64,000 nt of DNA from Saccharopolyspora elongata (lineage in GTDB: Bacteria > Actinomycetota > Actinomycetes > Mycobacteriales > Pseudonocardiaceae): NCBI RefSeq assembly GCF_004348985.1, contig NZ_SMKW01000001.1, forward strand, positions 1 through 64,000, in the 5' to 3' direction. Positions 53,286 to 61,576 of this stretch are shown here, one piece after another (position 1 is the first letter of the stretch; the number at the start of each line of letters is the position of its first letter). The position numbers were made by a program, and so were the translations under genes. Under the pieces are notes generated by a model. It was given only the letters and a program-made list of their open reading frames with translations, had not been told where the DNA came from and did no database searches.

Positions 53286-53471
53286 TTCGGCTTCCCCTCG
53301 CCAAGCGACATGATCGACGAGAAGTTACCCGCCCGAAGCGACGCACGACACACGATCACGTGAACAAAGCGGCGCCGGACGGCCCGACGTGACGATCACG
53401 GCGCCCCGTACGGGCAGGTTCAGACGGCGAGGCCGTAGGCGGTCGCTGGTCCCGGCCCGTCTTGACACATT
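53286..53471. other. Promoter region of the secreted nuclease
   Basis: Short elements GATCACGTG (53355-53363) and CGTGACGATCACG (53389-53401) are visible but no gene. This stretch adjoins the dyad upstream of the SGNH hydrolase. Confidence 0.4.
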
Positions 53472-53510
53472 GGTGAGTGCTCACTAACTTGAAGTTAGTG
53501 AATGCTCACC
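53463..53510 (+). promoter_or_regulatory. Promoter with TetR-like operator before the SGNH hydrolase
   Basis: TTGACA (53463-53468) and TAACTT (53485-53490) with a 16-bp spacer look like a -35/-10 pair. Overlapping it, GGTGAGTGCTCACTAACTT and GAAGTTAGTGAATGCTCACC form a 38-bp near-perfect dyad (53472-53510) typical of TetR-family sites. No TetR gene is adjacent. Confidence 0.7.
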
Positions 53511-53590
53511 CACCATCTCGGATGCCTCTGGCGGCCCGACCTGCTCCGGCGCGCGAAAGCAGGCCCGGACGCCGCCTCGATCGGAAGACG

Positions 53591-54409
53591 ATGTCGACTC
53601 TGAAATCGCGAAAAGGCAGACGCCGCGCAGTTGTCCTGGCGTCGTCGCTGGCACTCGGCGCACTGATCGCGGGCTTCGCCGCCCTGATGTACGCCGCCTT
53701 CCTGCGCGCGCCGGAGAACTCCCCGGCCGACTTCCTCGAACGCGGCCGCGCGGCCGGCACGAAGCAGCTCGTCGTGGCCGCGGGTTCGAGCTCTACCAAG
53801 GCCACGCTGAGCGCGGACTGGCTGGCCTCGCTGCGGAACCGCTTCGGCCCGCAGGGCTACGAATTCGTCAACGCGGGAGCGAACGGCGACACCAGCGCCG
53901 ACCTGCTGGCCCGGCTGGACTCCGACGTCATCGCCTGCCGACCGGACGCGATCGTCCTGCTGATCGGCGGCAACGACGCCCGCGACCAGGTGCCGCCGGA
54001 CGAGTTCCGGACCAACCTGACCGCCGTGGTGGACCGCCTGCGCGCGGGCACGAACGCCCGCATCGCGCTGCTCTCCCTGCCGCCGCAGGGAGAGGACCTG
54101 TCCTCCGCGGCGAATCAGGCGCTGGCGTCCTACAACGACGTGATCAAGCAGGTCGCGAACGTCCGCGGCGCCACCTACCTGCCGCTGAACGAGCGCTTCG
54201 CCGAACTGCTGCGGGAACGATCGCCGAACACCGGCGAGTTCGGCTTCGGCGGTTCGCTCCTGGTCGCCTTCGAGCGGTACGCCCTCGGCCGCACCTGGAA
54301 CGAGATCTCCGCCGGGAACGGCCTCCGCCTGCTGACCGACCACCTGCACCTCAACGACGACGCCGCCGCCGAAGTCACCGGCCTGGTCGCCGGCTGGCTC
54401 AACGCCTGA
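53591..54409 (+). CDS. SGNH/GDSL-like hydrolase, membrane-anchored
   Basis: The 272-residue protein has a basic N-terminus, a membrane segment (VVLASSLALGALIAGFAALM), and an SGNH fold: block I VVAAGSSSTKA where the usual GDS is GSS (nucleophile Ser67), block III IVLLIGGNDARD and block V LTDHLHLN with the catalytic Asp/His. The loss of the block-I Asp is tolerated in some families. The protein probably acts outside the cell. The long upstream region has an in-frame start at 53477, but the ATG at 53591 has GGAAG before it and gives the standard signal anchor. Confidence 0.82.
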   Translation: MSTLKSRKGRRRAVVLASSLALGALIAGFAALMYAAFLRAPENSPADFLERGRAAGTKQLVVAAGSSSTKATLSADWLASLRNRFGPQGYEFVNAGANGDTSADLLARLDSDVIACRPDAIVLLIGGNDARDQVPPDEFRTNLTAVVDRLRAGTNARIALLSLPPQGEDLSSAANQALASYNDVIKQVANVRGATYLPLNERFAELLRERSPNTGEFGFGGSLLVAFERYALGRTWNEISAGNGLRLLTDHLHLNDDAAAEVTGLVAGWLNA

Positions 54410-54415
54410 ACGAAG

Positions 54416-54454
54416 CGAAGGGCCGGTCCCGCAGATCGCGGGACCGGCCCTTCG
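54416..54454. terminator. Bidirectional terminator between SGNH gene and tRNA-Ser
   Basis: CGAAGGGCCGGTCCCGC pairs perfectly over 17 bp with GCGGGACCGGCCCTTCG. It stands 6 bases after the SGNH stop and just beyond the end of the minus-strand tRNA-Ser(CGA), so it can serve both. Confidence 0.88.
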
Positions 54455-54459
54455 TCGAG

Positions 54460-54545
54460 CGGTAGCGGTGGGATTCGAACCCACGGAGGCTGTTAACCTC
54501 ACACGCTTTCGAGGCGTGCTCCTTCGGCCGCTCGGACACGCTACC
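54460..54545 (-). tRNA. tRNA-Ser(CGA)
   Basis: The 86-nt minus-strand gene has acceptor stem GGTAGCG/CGCTACC, anticodon stem CACGC/GCGTG around CTCGAAA (anticodon CGA at 54509-54511), a long variable arm and T arm GGGTTCGAATCCC. The discriminator is G and CCA is not encoded. Confidence 0.96.
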
Positions 54546-54588
54546 GCCGACTAGGCTACCGGTCCCCGATCCGACCCGGCACAGGGGG

Positions 54589-55149
54589 TCACCGCCAGGC
54601 GCGCATCCTGTCGGCGAGGCTGGCCCGGGCCCGCGACAGCCGACCGCGAACGGCCTGCTCACCAGCGCCGACGCGCTGGCCGATCTCGCCGTAGGACAGG
54701 CCGTCGACCTCCGCGAGGACCCAGACATCGCGCTGCTTGGTCGGCAGGCCCGCGAGCGCGTGCCGCAGCGCCAGCACGCCCGCGCCCGCTTCCGCGGCTC
54801 GCTGCGGGTCGGCGATCACCGTGGCGGCTCCCACGGCGGCTCGGTGCTCGGGCAGCGCATCGACCGGCTCGGTGCGGCGTATCCGTCGGCGGCGCAGCAC
54901 GATCAAGCAATGTCGGCGCGCGATCTGGAACAGCCAGGTCCGCAGTGCGGCGGGCTCCAGGAGCTCACCGGCCCGCCGCCACGCCGTCATGAACACGTCT
55001 TGCACCACGTCCTCGGCCTCGGCCCGGTCTCCGAGCATCCGCAGCGACATCCCGAATATCCCGTCGGAGTACCGGCGCACGAGCAGCTCGAAGGCACCGG
55101 TGTCCCCATTCGCGATGCGCGTGGCCAGAACTGCATCATTCGGCTCCAC
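54589..55149 (-). CDS. ECF-family RNA polymerase sigma factor
   Basis: The 186-residue protein has sigma region 2 (residues about 10-80: FELLVRRYSDGIFGMSLRML, then DRAEAEDVVQDVFMTAWRRA) and region 4 near 125-180 (LPTKQRDVWVLAEVDGLSYG, then IGQRVGAGEQAVRGRLSRAR). GTG at 55149 is preferred because GAGGGG stands 6 bases before it. No adjacent anti-sigma gene is seen. Its targets are unknown. Confidence 0.9.
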   Translation of the reverse strand: MEPNDAVLATRIANGDTGAFELLVRRYSDGIFGMSLRMLGDRAEAEDVVQDVFMTAWRRAGELLEPAALRTWLFQIARRHCLIVLRRRRIRRTEPVDALPEHRAAVGAATVIADPQRAAEAGAGVLALRHALAGLPTKQRDVWVLAEVDGLSYGEIGQRVGAGEQAVRGRLSRARASLADRMRAWR

Positions 55150-55286
55150 GTCACCCCTCTGCAACGTGATCAGTCCGCCCTAGTTGAAGACGGACCGGCC
55201 AATCGTCACAGGCCGCGATGACGATCACAGCGAAGACAGGGCCACCCGAACCGGTGGAATATGACGAGAGCTGTAACGCTCGGCCG

Positions 55287-55763
55287 CTACTCGCGATGCG
55301 TGGCGAAGAACTCCTCCAGCACCGCGGCGCACTCGTCGGCCAGCACCCCTCCGACGACCTCCGGCCGGTGGTTGAGCCGACGATCCCGCACCACGTCCCA
55401 CAGCGAGCCCACCGCGCCGGTCCGCGGCTCCCACACGCCGAACACCACTCTGGCCACCCTGGCCAGCACCAATGCGCCCGCGCACATCGTGCAGGGCTCG
55501 ACGGTGACCGCCAACGTGCAGCCCTCCAGCCGCCAGCCATCGCCGTGCACGGCAGCAGCGGCGCGCAGCGCGAGGATCTCCGCGTGCGCCGTGGGGTCCT
55601 GCAGCGCCTCGCGCTGGTTGTGCGCCCGCGCGAGGACCCGACCGGCCTGGTCGACCACGACCGCGCCGATCGGAACGTCCCCTGTGGATGGTGCTTCGGC
55701 GGCGACCCGCAGCGCGTCGCGCACCAGCTCGGCGTCGCCGGCGCGGACACCGGATGTGCTCAC
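55287..55763 (-). CDS. tadA: tRNA adenosine(34) deaminase
   Basis: The 158-residue enzyme converts A34 to inosine in tRNA-Arg(ACG). The zinc site is His60 and Glu62 in TAHAEILAL, and Cys91 and Cys94 in PCTMCAG. The GTG start at 55763 overlaps the stop of its partner gene (GTGA). The tadA-partner-tyrA order is conserved in actinobacteria. Confidence 0.95.
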   Translation of the reverse strand: MSTSGVRAGDAELVRDALRVAAEAPSTGDVPIGAVVVDQAGRVLARAHNQREALQDPTAHAEILALRAAAAVHGDGWRLEGCTLAVTVEPCTMCAGALVLARVARVVFGVWEPRTGAVGSLWDVVRDRRLNHRPEVVGGVLADECAAVLEEFFATHRE

Positions 55764-56248
55764 TGCTCCAGCTTCTCCAGCACCTTCGCGAAGTCGTCCC
55801 CGAAGCCGCAGCGCTGGGCGATCATCTCCAGCTGCTCGTCCGGGTAGAGGTCGACCTCTTCGATGATCACCAGCAACTCGCCCTCGGGCAGCCCGAGATC
55901 GGAGAGGATCGCGAGATTGCCCTCCGGCCAGACCTCTTCGTCGTCCTCATCGGGCGGATCGATGCGCAGCAGATCGAGGACATCCGCCGCGATGTCGTAG
56001 TCCAGCGCCGCGGCCGCGTCCGACAGCAGCAGATCAACGCCGCCGGGCACCGGTCTGATCAGCACGAAGAACTCGTCGTCCACATTGCACATACCGAACA
56101 CCGCGCCGGTGGAGCGCAGCTCGCGCAACGCCGTGATCGAGGCGTCGAGGCCGGCCAGCACCGTTTGGTCCATCGTGCTGCACCGCCACCGCCCGTCCTC
56201 CCGCACCACGGCGACGGCGAAGCCAGCGACCGGCTCCTGCACCGTCAT
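55760..56248 (-). CDS. tRNA adenosine deaminase-associated protein (TIGR03941)
   Basis: The 162-residue protein opens AGFAVAVVREDGRWRCSTMD and ends with ADVLDLLRIDPP and an acidic loop (DEDDEEVWPEGNLAILSDLG). It matches the actinobacterial family always encoded beside tadA. It has no established activity and may assist or regulate TadA. The ATG at 56248 is coupled to tadA by a 4-base overlap. It is divergent from tyrA. Confidence 0.93.
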   Translation of the reverse strand: MTVQEPVAGFAVAVVREDGRWRCSTMDQTVLAGLDASITALRELRSTGAVFGMCNVDDEFFVLIRPVPGGVDLLLSDAAAALDYDIAADVLDLLRIDPPDEDDEEVWPEGNLAILSDLGLPEGELLVIIEEVDLYPDEQLEMIAQRCGFGDDFAKVLEKLEQ

Positions 56249-56370
56249 GAGGACACCGTAGAGCGTACTAACGCCACCCGAAAGCACTATTGCGCGCTCG
56301 TAACCTTCCGGGCACCGATTCACGCTCAACCGGGTACGTGACCAACGGAGAGTTCGGGCAGGATGGACCG

Positions 56371-57336
56371 ATGCGTGCCGTGTGCGTGATCGGACTGGGA
56401 CTCATCGGCGGCTCGGTGCTGCGAGCCGCCACAACCGCCGGACGCCCTGCCTGGGGCACTACGACCTCGGAAGCCGACGCCGCCGGCGCCCGGGCCGAGG
56501 GCTTCGAGGTCCTCGACGTCGAACCGGCCCTGCGCCGCGCCGCCGAGGAGGAGGCGCTCGTGGTCGTCGCGACGCCGCTGACCGCCGTGCGCGCGGTGCT
56601 GCGGCAGGTCGCCGAGCACGCTCCCGGCGCCTGGCTGACCGACGTGGTGAGCGTCAAGGAGCCGGTCGACGCCGAGGTCCGCAGCCTGCTGCCCGCCGGC
56701 CGCTACGCCGGCGGCCACCCGATGGCCGGGGTGTCGAGTTCCGGCTGGTCGGCGGGTTCCGGCGAGCTGTTCACCGGGGCGGCCTGGGCGGTGACCATCG
56801 AAGAAGACACCACGCTCGAAGCGTGGCGCGAGGCTGCCCGGCTCGCGCTCGACTGCGGCGCGCAGGTGGTGCCGACGTCGGCGGCCTCGCACGACTTCGC
56901 GGTCGCGCGCATCTCGCACCTGCCGCACGTGTTCGCGGCGGTGCTCGCGGCGGTCGGAGCCGACGGCGGACCGCTGGCGCTGTCGCTGGCGGCCGGCTCG
57001 TTCCGCGACGGCACCCGGGTCGCGGGCAGCGAGCCGGAGCTGGTGCGGGCGATGACGGAAGGCAACCGGATCGCACTGCTCGACGCCGTGGACGACGCCC
57101 TCGGCAGGCTCGGCGCGGCCCGCGGCTCCCTCGCCTCCACCGGAGGCCTGAAGTCCACAGTGGACGCAGGTTACGATGCGCGCCGAACGCTCGACGAACT
57201 CGCGATCAACGAGCGAGTACGAGCAACGGTCCAACTCAACGGCACGGCCCTGGAGCGCCTGCGAGAGCTCGGCGAGCGCGGCAGCCGAGTCGTGGCCCTC
57301 ACGGAGACAGCCGCCGAGGTAGAGATCCCGGTGTGA
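56371..57336 (+). CDS. tyrA: Prephenate dehydrogenase
   Basis: The 321-residue enzyme oxidises prephenate to 4-hydroxyphenylpyruvate in tyrosine synthesis. The NAD site is CVIGLGLIGGSVLRAA at residues 4-20. The conserved VSVKEPVDAEV and GGHPMAGVSSSGWSAGSGEL carry the HPMAG motif with the catalytic His. The C-terminal dimerisation region is present and there is no ACT domain. ATG at 56371 gives the standard start of the Rossmann fold. Confidence 0.95.
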   Translation: MRAVCVIGLGLIGGSVLRAATTAGRPAWGTTTSEADAAGARAEGFEVLDVEPALRRAAEEEALVVVATPLTAVRAVLRQVAEHAPGAWLTDVVSVKEPVDAEVRSLLPAGRYAGGHPMAGVSSSGWSAGSGELFTGAAWAVTIEEDTTLEAWREAARLALDCGAQVVPTSAASHDFAVARISHLPHVFAAVLAAVGADGGPLALSLAAGSFRDGTRVAGSEPELVRAMTEGNRIALLDAVDDALGRLGAARGSLASTGGLKSTVDAGYDARRTLDELAINERVRATVQLNGTALERLRELGERGSRVVALTETAAEVEIPV

Positions 57337-57384
57337 CGCCTCGAAGCCGCGCCCCGATCGTCGCGCTCCCGGCGTCGTGCGTCC

Positions 57385-57512
57385 GCAATTTCAATGGAAA
57401 TCAGAGCTCTGATTTCCATTGAAATTGCGGCACTCATCCACAGCATCCGGCGTGTCGTGGCCCGACATACCGACGGGTGTGGACAACCACCCGACGGTTT
57501 CAATTGAAACTG
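57385..57512. repeat. Family B palindromes, three copies
   Basis: Cores at 57389-57400 (AATG) and 57413-57424 (CATT), 24 bp apart, make one perfect larger dyad from CCGCAATTTC to GAAATTGCGG around AGAGCTCT. A third, TTTCAATTGAAA, lies at 57498-57509, 85 bp on. They lie 3' of tyrA. Confidence 0.9.
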
Positions 57513-57780
57513 TCGATCGACTTCGGGCCGTTCGCCCGGGTGCCGGCGGATCTTCTGGGTCGAGTGGCGCGTTCTCCCGAGGGCCGGCCGCACCGGCCAG
57601 GAGCAACCCCGGGGTCCGGGCCGATCTCCTGGGGGGTCCGGGCCGATCTCCTGAGGCCGGACACGAAGAGAGGCCGCCCTGTGCGTTGGGCGGCCTCTCC
57701 ATGATCCGCTCCGACCACTGCGAGCGGGATGGCCCTCACCTCTTCCCACTCTGCAGCTTGGGTCGGGCGGCGATGTTCCG
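57513..57780. other. Convergent intergenic region with a tandem repeat and a hairpin
   Basis: A direct repeat GGGGTCCGGGCCGATCTCCT-G occurs at 57611-57631 and 57633-57653 (22-bp period). GAGAGGCCGCCC (57668-57679) pairs with GGGCGGCCTCTC (57688-57699) as a terminator-like hairpin. No gene is convincing. Confidence 0.6.
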
Positions 57781-57975
57781 TTAGCGCTGTTCGCCGGGGC
57801 CCTGGTCGTCGCCGCCGAGGAACTCCTTGCCCTTCTCGACGGCGTTGTCGATCTGGTCCTCGTGACCGAACTTCTCCTTCGCCGCTTCGGCCGCCTTGTC
57901 CAAGCCCTGCTCGATCTTGTCGCCGTGTTCCTTGCCGAGATCTTGCAGGCGGTCCTTGAACTCTCCGAATCCCAT
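57781..57975 (-). CDS. MT0933-type antitoxin-like small protein
   Basis: The 64-residue acidic, all-helical protein (MGFGEFKDRLQDLGKEHGDK, then QGLDKAAEAAKEKFGHEDQI, DNAVEKGKEFLGGDDQ) matches the MT0933/Rv0909 antitoxin family of actinobacteria. No cognate toxin gene (such as the Rv0910 type) is beside it, so it may have another role. Upstream GGGAGCACC precedes the ATG. Confidence 0.88.
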   Translation of the reverse strand: MGFGEFKDRLQDLGKEHGDKIEQGLDKAAEAAKEKFGHEDQIDNAVEKGKEFLGGDDQGPGEQR

Positions 57976-58183
57976 GGTGCTCCCTTCGGGGCGGCCGGAA
58001 AAGCCCTTTCGGCTGCGTGCTGCCCGCCGAACCTAAGCCCACCGGGGCTCCGGCGCGCGCCGGAGCTCGCCCGGCGGAGGCGCTGGTTGGTGCTTCCGGG
58101 TGATGCGTCAAGACCGCGCCAAAGCAGGCCCGGAAGCCATTGCCCGATCTTCCCCGCGAGGTCTATCGTGACCCCATGACCGG

Positions 58184-58208
58184 TTGACCAGATTTCAAAT
58201 CTGGTCAA
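58184..58208. promoter_or_regulatory. TetR operator for the regulator-P450 pair
   Basis: TTGACCAGATTTCAAATCTG-GTCAA is a perfect 25-bp palindrome 31 bp upstream of the TetR gene. It contains a -35-like TTGACC, so binding would block transcription. It is likely autoregulated. Confidence 0.85.
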
Positions 58209-58239
58209 CAGATCGAGCCTCGAAGGCAGGAGACGCCCC

Positions 58240-58932
58240 ATGACGCAGCCCACCGAACGTGCCGACCGCATCCTCGACGCGGCCGGGGAACTGATGATTC
58301 GGCTGGGCTACCGGAAGGTGACCATCGAGGACATCGCCAGGCAGGCAGGCATTGGCAAGGGCACCGTCTACCTGCACTGGCGCACCAAGGAGCAGCTGTT
58401 CGAGTCGCTGTTCCTGCGCGAATCCGCGGACCTGACGGCCGAGCTCATCGACCGCGTGCGCCGCGATCCCGAAGAGGTCCGGCCGCACCGGTTCATGCAG
58501 ACCTCGTTCCTGGCCACCCAGCGCAGACCGCTGATGCGGGCGCTGGCGACCGGGGACGTGGAACTGCTCGGCAACCTCAAGCGGAGCGATGCGCAGAGCC
58601 GCGGCCAGGAGTTCACCGACCGCTACGTCGAGCTGATCACCAAGTACGGCCTGGTCCGCGACGACGTGCCGCACCTCGTCTTCTCGCTGTACGCCACGGT
58701 CACCGGGTTCTTCCTGCTGGACAACATCAACCCGGACCTGGCGGCACTGGACGACCAGGCCAAGGCGGAGGCGCTGGCGCAGACCGTCCACCGCGCCTTC
58801 GAACCCGACGACGCACCCGACCGCTCCTCGCTGACCGCGGCGGCGGCGGAGATCAGCGCGCTCTTCGACGAGATCAACGCGAACTACCGGAAGTGGATCT
58901 ACACCTCCGGGATAACCAGCGAGCGCGCCTGA
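58240..58932 (+). CDS. TetR-family transcriptional regulator
   Basis: The 230-residue protein has its helix-turn-helix at residues about 10-55 (RILDAAGELMIRLGYRKVTI, then IARQAGIGKGTVYLHW) and a ligand-binding domain of normal length. It sits 34 bp upstream of a cytochrome P450 gene and shares its operator at 58184. It probably represses the pair until a lipophilic ligand, possibly the P450 substrate, is present. Confidence 0.93.
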   Translation: MTQPTERADRILDAAGELMIRLGYRKVTIEDIARQAGIGKGTVYLHWRTKEQLFESLFLRESADLTAELIDRVRRDPEEVRPHRFMQTSFLATQRRPLMRALATGDVELLGNLKRSDAQSRGQEFTDRYVELITKYGLVRDDVPHLVFSLYATVTGFFLLDNINPDLAALDDQAKAEALAQTVHRAFEPDDAPDRSSLTAAAAEISALFDEINANYRKWIYTSGITSERA

Positions 58933-58966
58933 CCGGCGGCGCTCGTCCATCAGGAAGGGGCAACAC

Positions 58967-60148
58967 ATGACGACCCTCGCCGACACCTGGGGGATCAACG
59001 AAGCGCAGTTCTGGCTGCGCGGCGTCCGACCGGAGCAGCCGGTCGAACATGATTCGGCGGCCGGGATCTGGAACGTCTACGGATACCCCGAAATCCTGCA
59101 AGCCCTCAGCGACCCCGCCACCTTCTCGTCCGACACCCGGCGGCTGGTGCCCGAGCTGGCCGGGAACGACGAGGGCAACCTCGTCCAGATGGACCCGCCG
59201 GAGCACCACAAGCTCCGCAAGCTGGTCAGCCACGCCTTCACGCCCAAGGTCGTCGCCGACCTGGAGCCGCGGATCGCCGCGCTGACCAACGAGCTCCTCG
59301 ACGCCGTGTCAGACCGGACCGAGCTGGTCCGGGACCTGGCCTACCCGCTGCCGGTCATCGTGATCGCGGAGCTGCTGGGCGTGCCGAGCAGCGACCGGGG
59401 CCTGTTCAAGAAGTGGGTCGACGCGATGTTCGCCAGCTCCAACAAGTTCTCCCTCAAGGAGCGTTCGAAGGAGCAGGAGGAGTCCATGGCGAAGGCCATG
59501 GAGCAGGTCCAGGAGCTGTCCGAGTACCTGCTCGGACACGTGCAGGAGCGGCGGCGCACGCCCCGCGAAGACCTGCTGGGCAAGCTCGTCGCGGCCGAGG
59601 TGGACGGCGTGCAGCTCACCGACACCGAGGTGGTCAACTTCGGGATGGTGCTGCTGATCGCCGGGCACATCACCACGACGATGCTGCTGGGCAACACCGT
59701 GCTGTGCCTGGACGCGCACCCCGACCAGCTCGCGGCGGTGCGGGCGGACCGGTCGCTGGTGCCCTCCGCGATCGAGGAGTCGTTGCGCTACTTCAGCCCG
59801 TTCGCGGCGGTCTCCCGGGCGACCAACCGGGAGGTCGAGCTCGGCGGCACGGTGATCCCGGCCGACCAGCTGCTGCTGCTGTGGATCGCGGCCGCCAACC
59901 GCGACCCCCGGCAGTTCACCGACCCGGACGCCTTCGACGTCCGCCGGGACCCGAACCCGCAGATCGGTTTCGGCCGCGGCATCCACTTCTGCCTGGGCGC
60001 GCCGCTGGCCCGCCTGGAGGGCCGGGTCGCGCTGAACATCATGCTCGACCGGTTCCCGAACCTGCGCACCGATCCGGTCGGGGGCCCGGAATTCCTGCCC
60101 AGCCCCAACATGACCGGCGTCAGCAAGCTCCCGCTGCTGCTGGGCTGA
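58967..60148 (+). CDS. Cytochrome P450 (CYP107-like)
   Basis: The 393-residue bacterial class-I P450 has the I-helix IAGHITTT (232-237), in which the usual acidic Glu is Ile235, the ExxR motif at 271-274 (ESLR), and the heme loop FGRGIHFCLG with Cys342. Closely packed behind TetR, it lacks its own ferredoxin gene in the window. The substrate is unknown. ATG at 58967 follows GGAAGGGG. Confidence 0.93.
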   Translation: MTTLADTWGINEAQFWLRGVRPEQPVEHDSAAGIWNVYGYPEILQALSDPATFSSDTRRLVPELAGNDEGNLVQMDPPEHHKLRKLVSHAFTPKVVADLEPRIAALTNELLDAVSDRTELVRDLAYPLPVIVIAELLGVPSSDRGLFKKWVDAMFASSNKFSLKERSKEQEESMAKAMEQVQELSEYLLGHVQERRRTPREDLLGKLVAAEVDGVQLTDTEVVNFGMVLLIAGHITTTMLLGNTVLCLDAHPDQLAAVRADRSLVPSAIEESLRYFSPFAAVSRATNREVELGGTVIPADQLLLLWIAAANRDPRQFTDPDAFDVRRDPNPQIGFGRGIHFCLGAPLARLEGRVALNIMLDRFPNLRTDPVGGPEFLPSPNMTGVSKLPLLLG

Positions 60149-60230
60149 CGGAGGTCCGGGCCCGCGCGTCGGCACCCGTCCGGGCAAAACGACTTGTTCC
60201 GGCCGGGCGGACTGGGGAATTCTGCGCGGC

Positions 60231-60701
60231 ATGAGCAATGCCACCGACACCTTCACCGGCTGCCTGCGCGATCTCGGCGTCGCGGGTTCCGTCGTCGAGT
60301 TCGAAGCGGAGCTGCCGACCGCGGCGGCGGCCGCGGAGCGGCTGGGCTGCGAGCTCGGCGCGATCGCGAACAGCCTGATCTTCACCGCCGACGACGAGCC
60401 GCTGCTGATCATCGCCAGCGGCGCGCACCGGGTGGACACCAAGCACGTCGCGCGGCTGCTCGGGGTGCGCAAGATCCGCCGCGCGACCCCGGAGTTCGTG
60501 CTGGAGGTGACCGGGCAGCCGGTCGGCGGCGTCGGCCCGGTCGGGCACCCGCGGCCGATCCGGACCGTGGTGGACCGGATGCTGGCCGGCTTCCCGGAGG
60601 TGTGGGCGGGGGCGGGCGCGAAACACGCGATGTTCCCGACGTCGTTCGATGAGCTGGTGCGGATCACCGACGGCCTGGCCGCCGAGGTCGAGAAGGCCTG
60701 A
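60231..60701 (+). CDS. YbaK/EbsC-family protein (aminoacyl-tRNA deacylase fold)
   Basis: The 156-residue protein has the YbaK fold: TAAAAAERLGCELGAIANSL with the conserved Lys replaced in part, VLEVTGQPVGGVGPVGHPRP near 100 with the GGVxP-type motif, and VWAGAGAKHAMFPTSFDELV. YbaK-type enzymes hydrolyse mischarged Cys- or Ala-tRNA. The substrate of this branch is unclear. The start is ATG at 60231. Confidence 0.88.
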   Translation: MSNATDTFTGCLRDLGVAGSVVEFEAELPTAAAAAERLGCELGAIANSLIFTADDEPLLIIASGAHRVDTKHVARLLGVRKIRRATPEFVLEVTGQPVGGVGPVGHPRPIRTVVDRMLAGFPEVWAGAGAKHAMFPTSFDELVRITDGLAAEVEKA

Positions 60702-60745
60702 GAGTTGCCGATCGGGGCCCCGCGACGCAAGGCGAGCCCGGCGGA

Positions 60746-61531
60746 TCAGACGTTGGGCTCGAAGCGGCCGTCGATCGCCGTCCAGCCGCCCTCCACCAGC
60801 TGGAGGCTGCCCGTGACGTACGACGCGGCGTCCGAGGCCAGGTACACCACGGCTCCGGCGATCTCGTCGGCGTTGGCCCACCGCTTCAGCGCGGTCTTCT
60901 CCGCGTACGCGCCGTACCAGGTCTGGTCGGACTTGATCTGCTCGGTCAGCGGCGTCTCGAACGGGCCGGGCGCGATCGCGTTGACCCGCACGCCCTTCGG
61001 CCCCAGCTCCGCGGCCAGCGCGCGGGAGAGCTGCACGACGCCCGCCTTGGTCGCGGCGTAGATGCCCTGGCCCGGTTCGACCACCTCGGCGCGGAAGCTG
61101 GCGAAGGTGATGATGCTGCCGCGGCCGCGCTCCGCCATCCGCGCGCCGAAGTCCCGCACCAGCCGGTAGGTGCCCTTCAAGTTGACGTCCACGACGCGGT
61201 CGAACTCCTCGTCGACGGTGTCGAGCAGGCGCTTGCGGACGTTGATGCCGGGCGTCACGACGAGCACGTCGGCGTCCGCCTCGGCCTCCGCGAGCCGCTG
61301 GATCTGCGCGCCGTCGCGCACGTCGAGCTCGCGCCGGCTCGCCTCGTGACCGAGGCTCTTGATCGCCTCCACGGTCCCCTCGGCGCCATCCGGATCCACG
61401 TCCGCGACGATCACCTGCGCGCCGAACTCGGCCAGCGCCACCGCGCTGGACCGGCCGAGGCCGCTGCCACCGCCGACGACGACCGCCTTGCGCCCGTCGA
61501 GCCGGAAGAGGTTGGCGAGCCGATTCGTCAT
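60746..61531 (-). CDS. Short-chain dehydrogenase/reductase
   Basis: The 261-residue SDR has the NAD(P) motif VVVGGGSGLGRSSAVALAEF (normally TGxxxGxG; here the first Gly is preceded by Gly not Thr), an Asp of ADVDPDG favouring NAD, and catalytic Tyr-x-x-x-Lys in GIYAATKAGVVQLS, with Ser in ITFASFRAEV. The conserved APGPFETPL follows. The substrate is unknown. It is encoded beside a GlxA-type regulator in the same direction. Confidence 0.92.
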   Translation of the reverse strand: MTNRLANLFRLDGRKAVVVGGGSGLGRSSAVALAEFGAQVIVADVDPDGAEGTVEAIKSLGHEASRRELDVRDGAQIQRLAEAEADADVLVVTPGINVRKRLLDTVDEEFDRVVDVNLKGTYRLVRDFGARMAERGRGSIITFASFRAEVVEPGQGIYAATKAGVVQLSRALAAELGPKGVRVNAIAPGPFETPLTEQIKSDQTWYGAYAEKTALKRWANADEIAGAVVYLASDAASYVTGSLQLVEGGWTAIDGRFEPNV

Positions 61532-61576
61532 GGTGTTCCTCCCGCGAGGTGGACCGGTGGTCTGACCATCAGATCC

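Noticed and set aside
57781-57975. Complete toxin-antitoxin module
   Set aside because: Only the antitoxin-like gene is present; no adjacent toxin frame is convincing on either strand.
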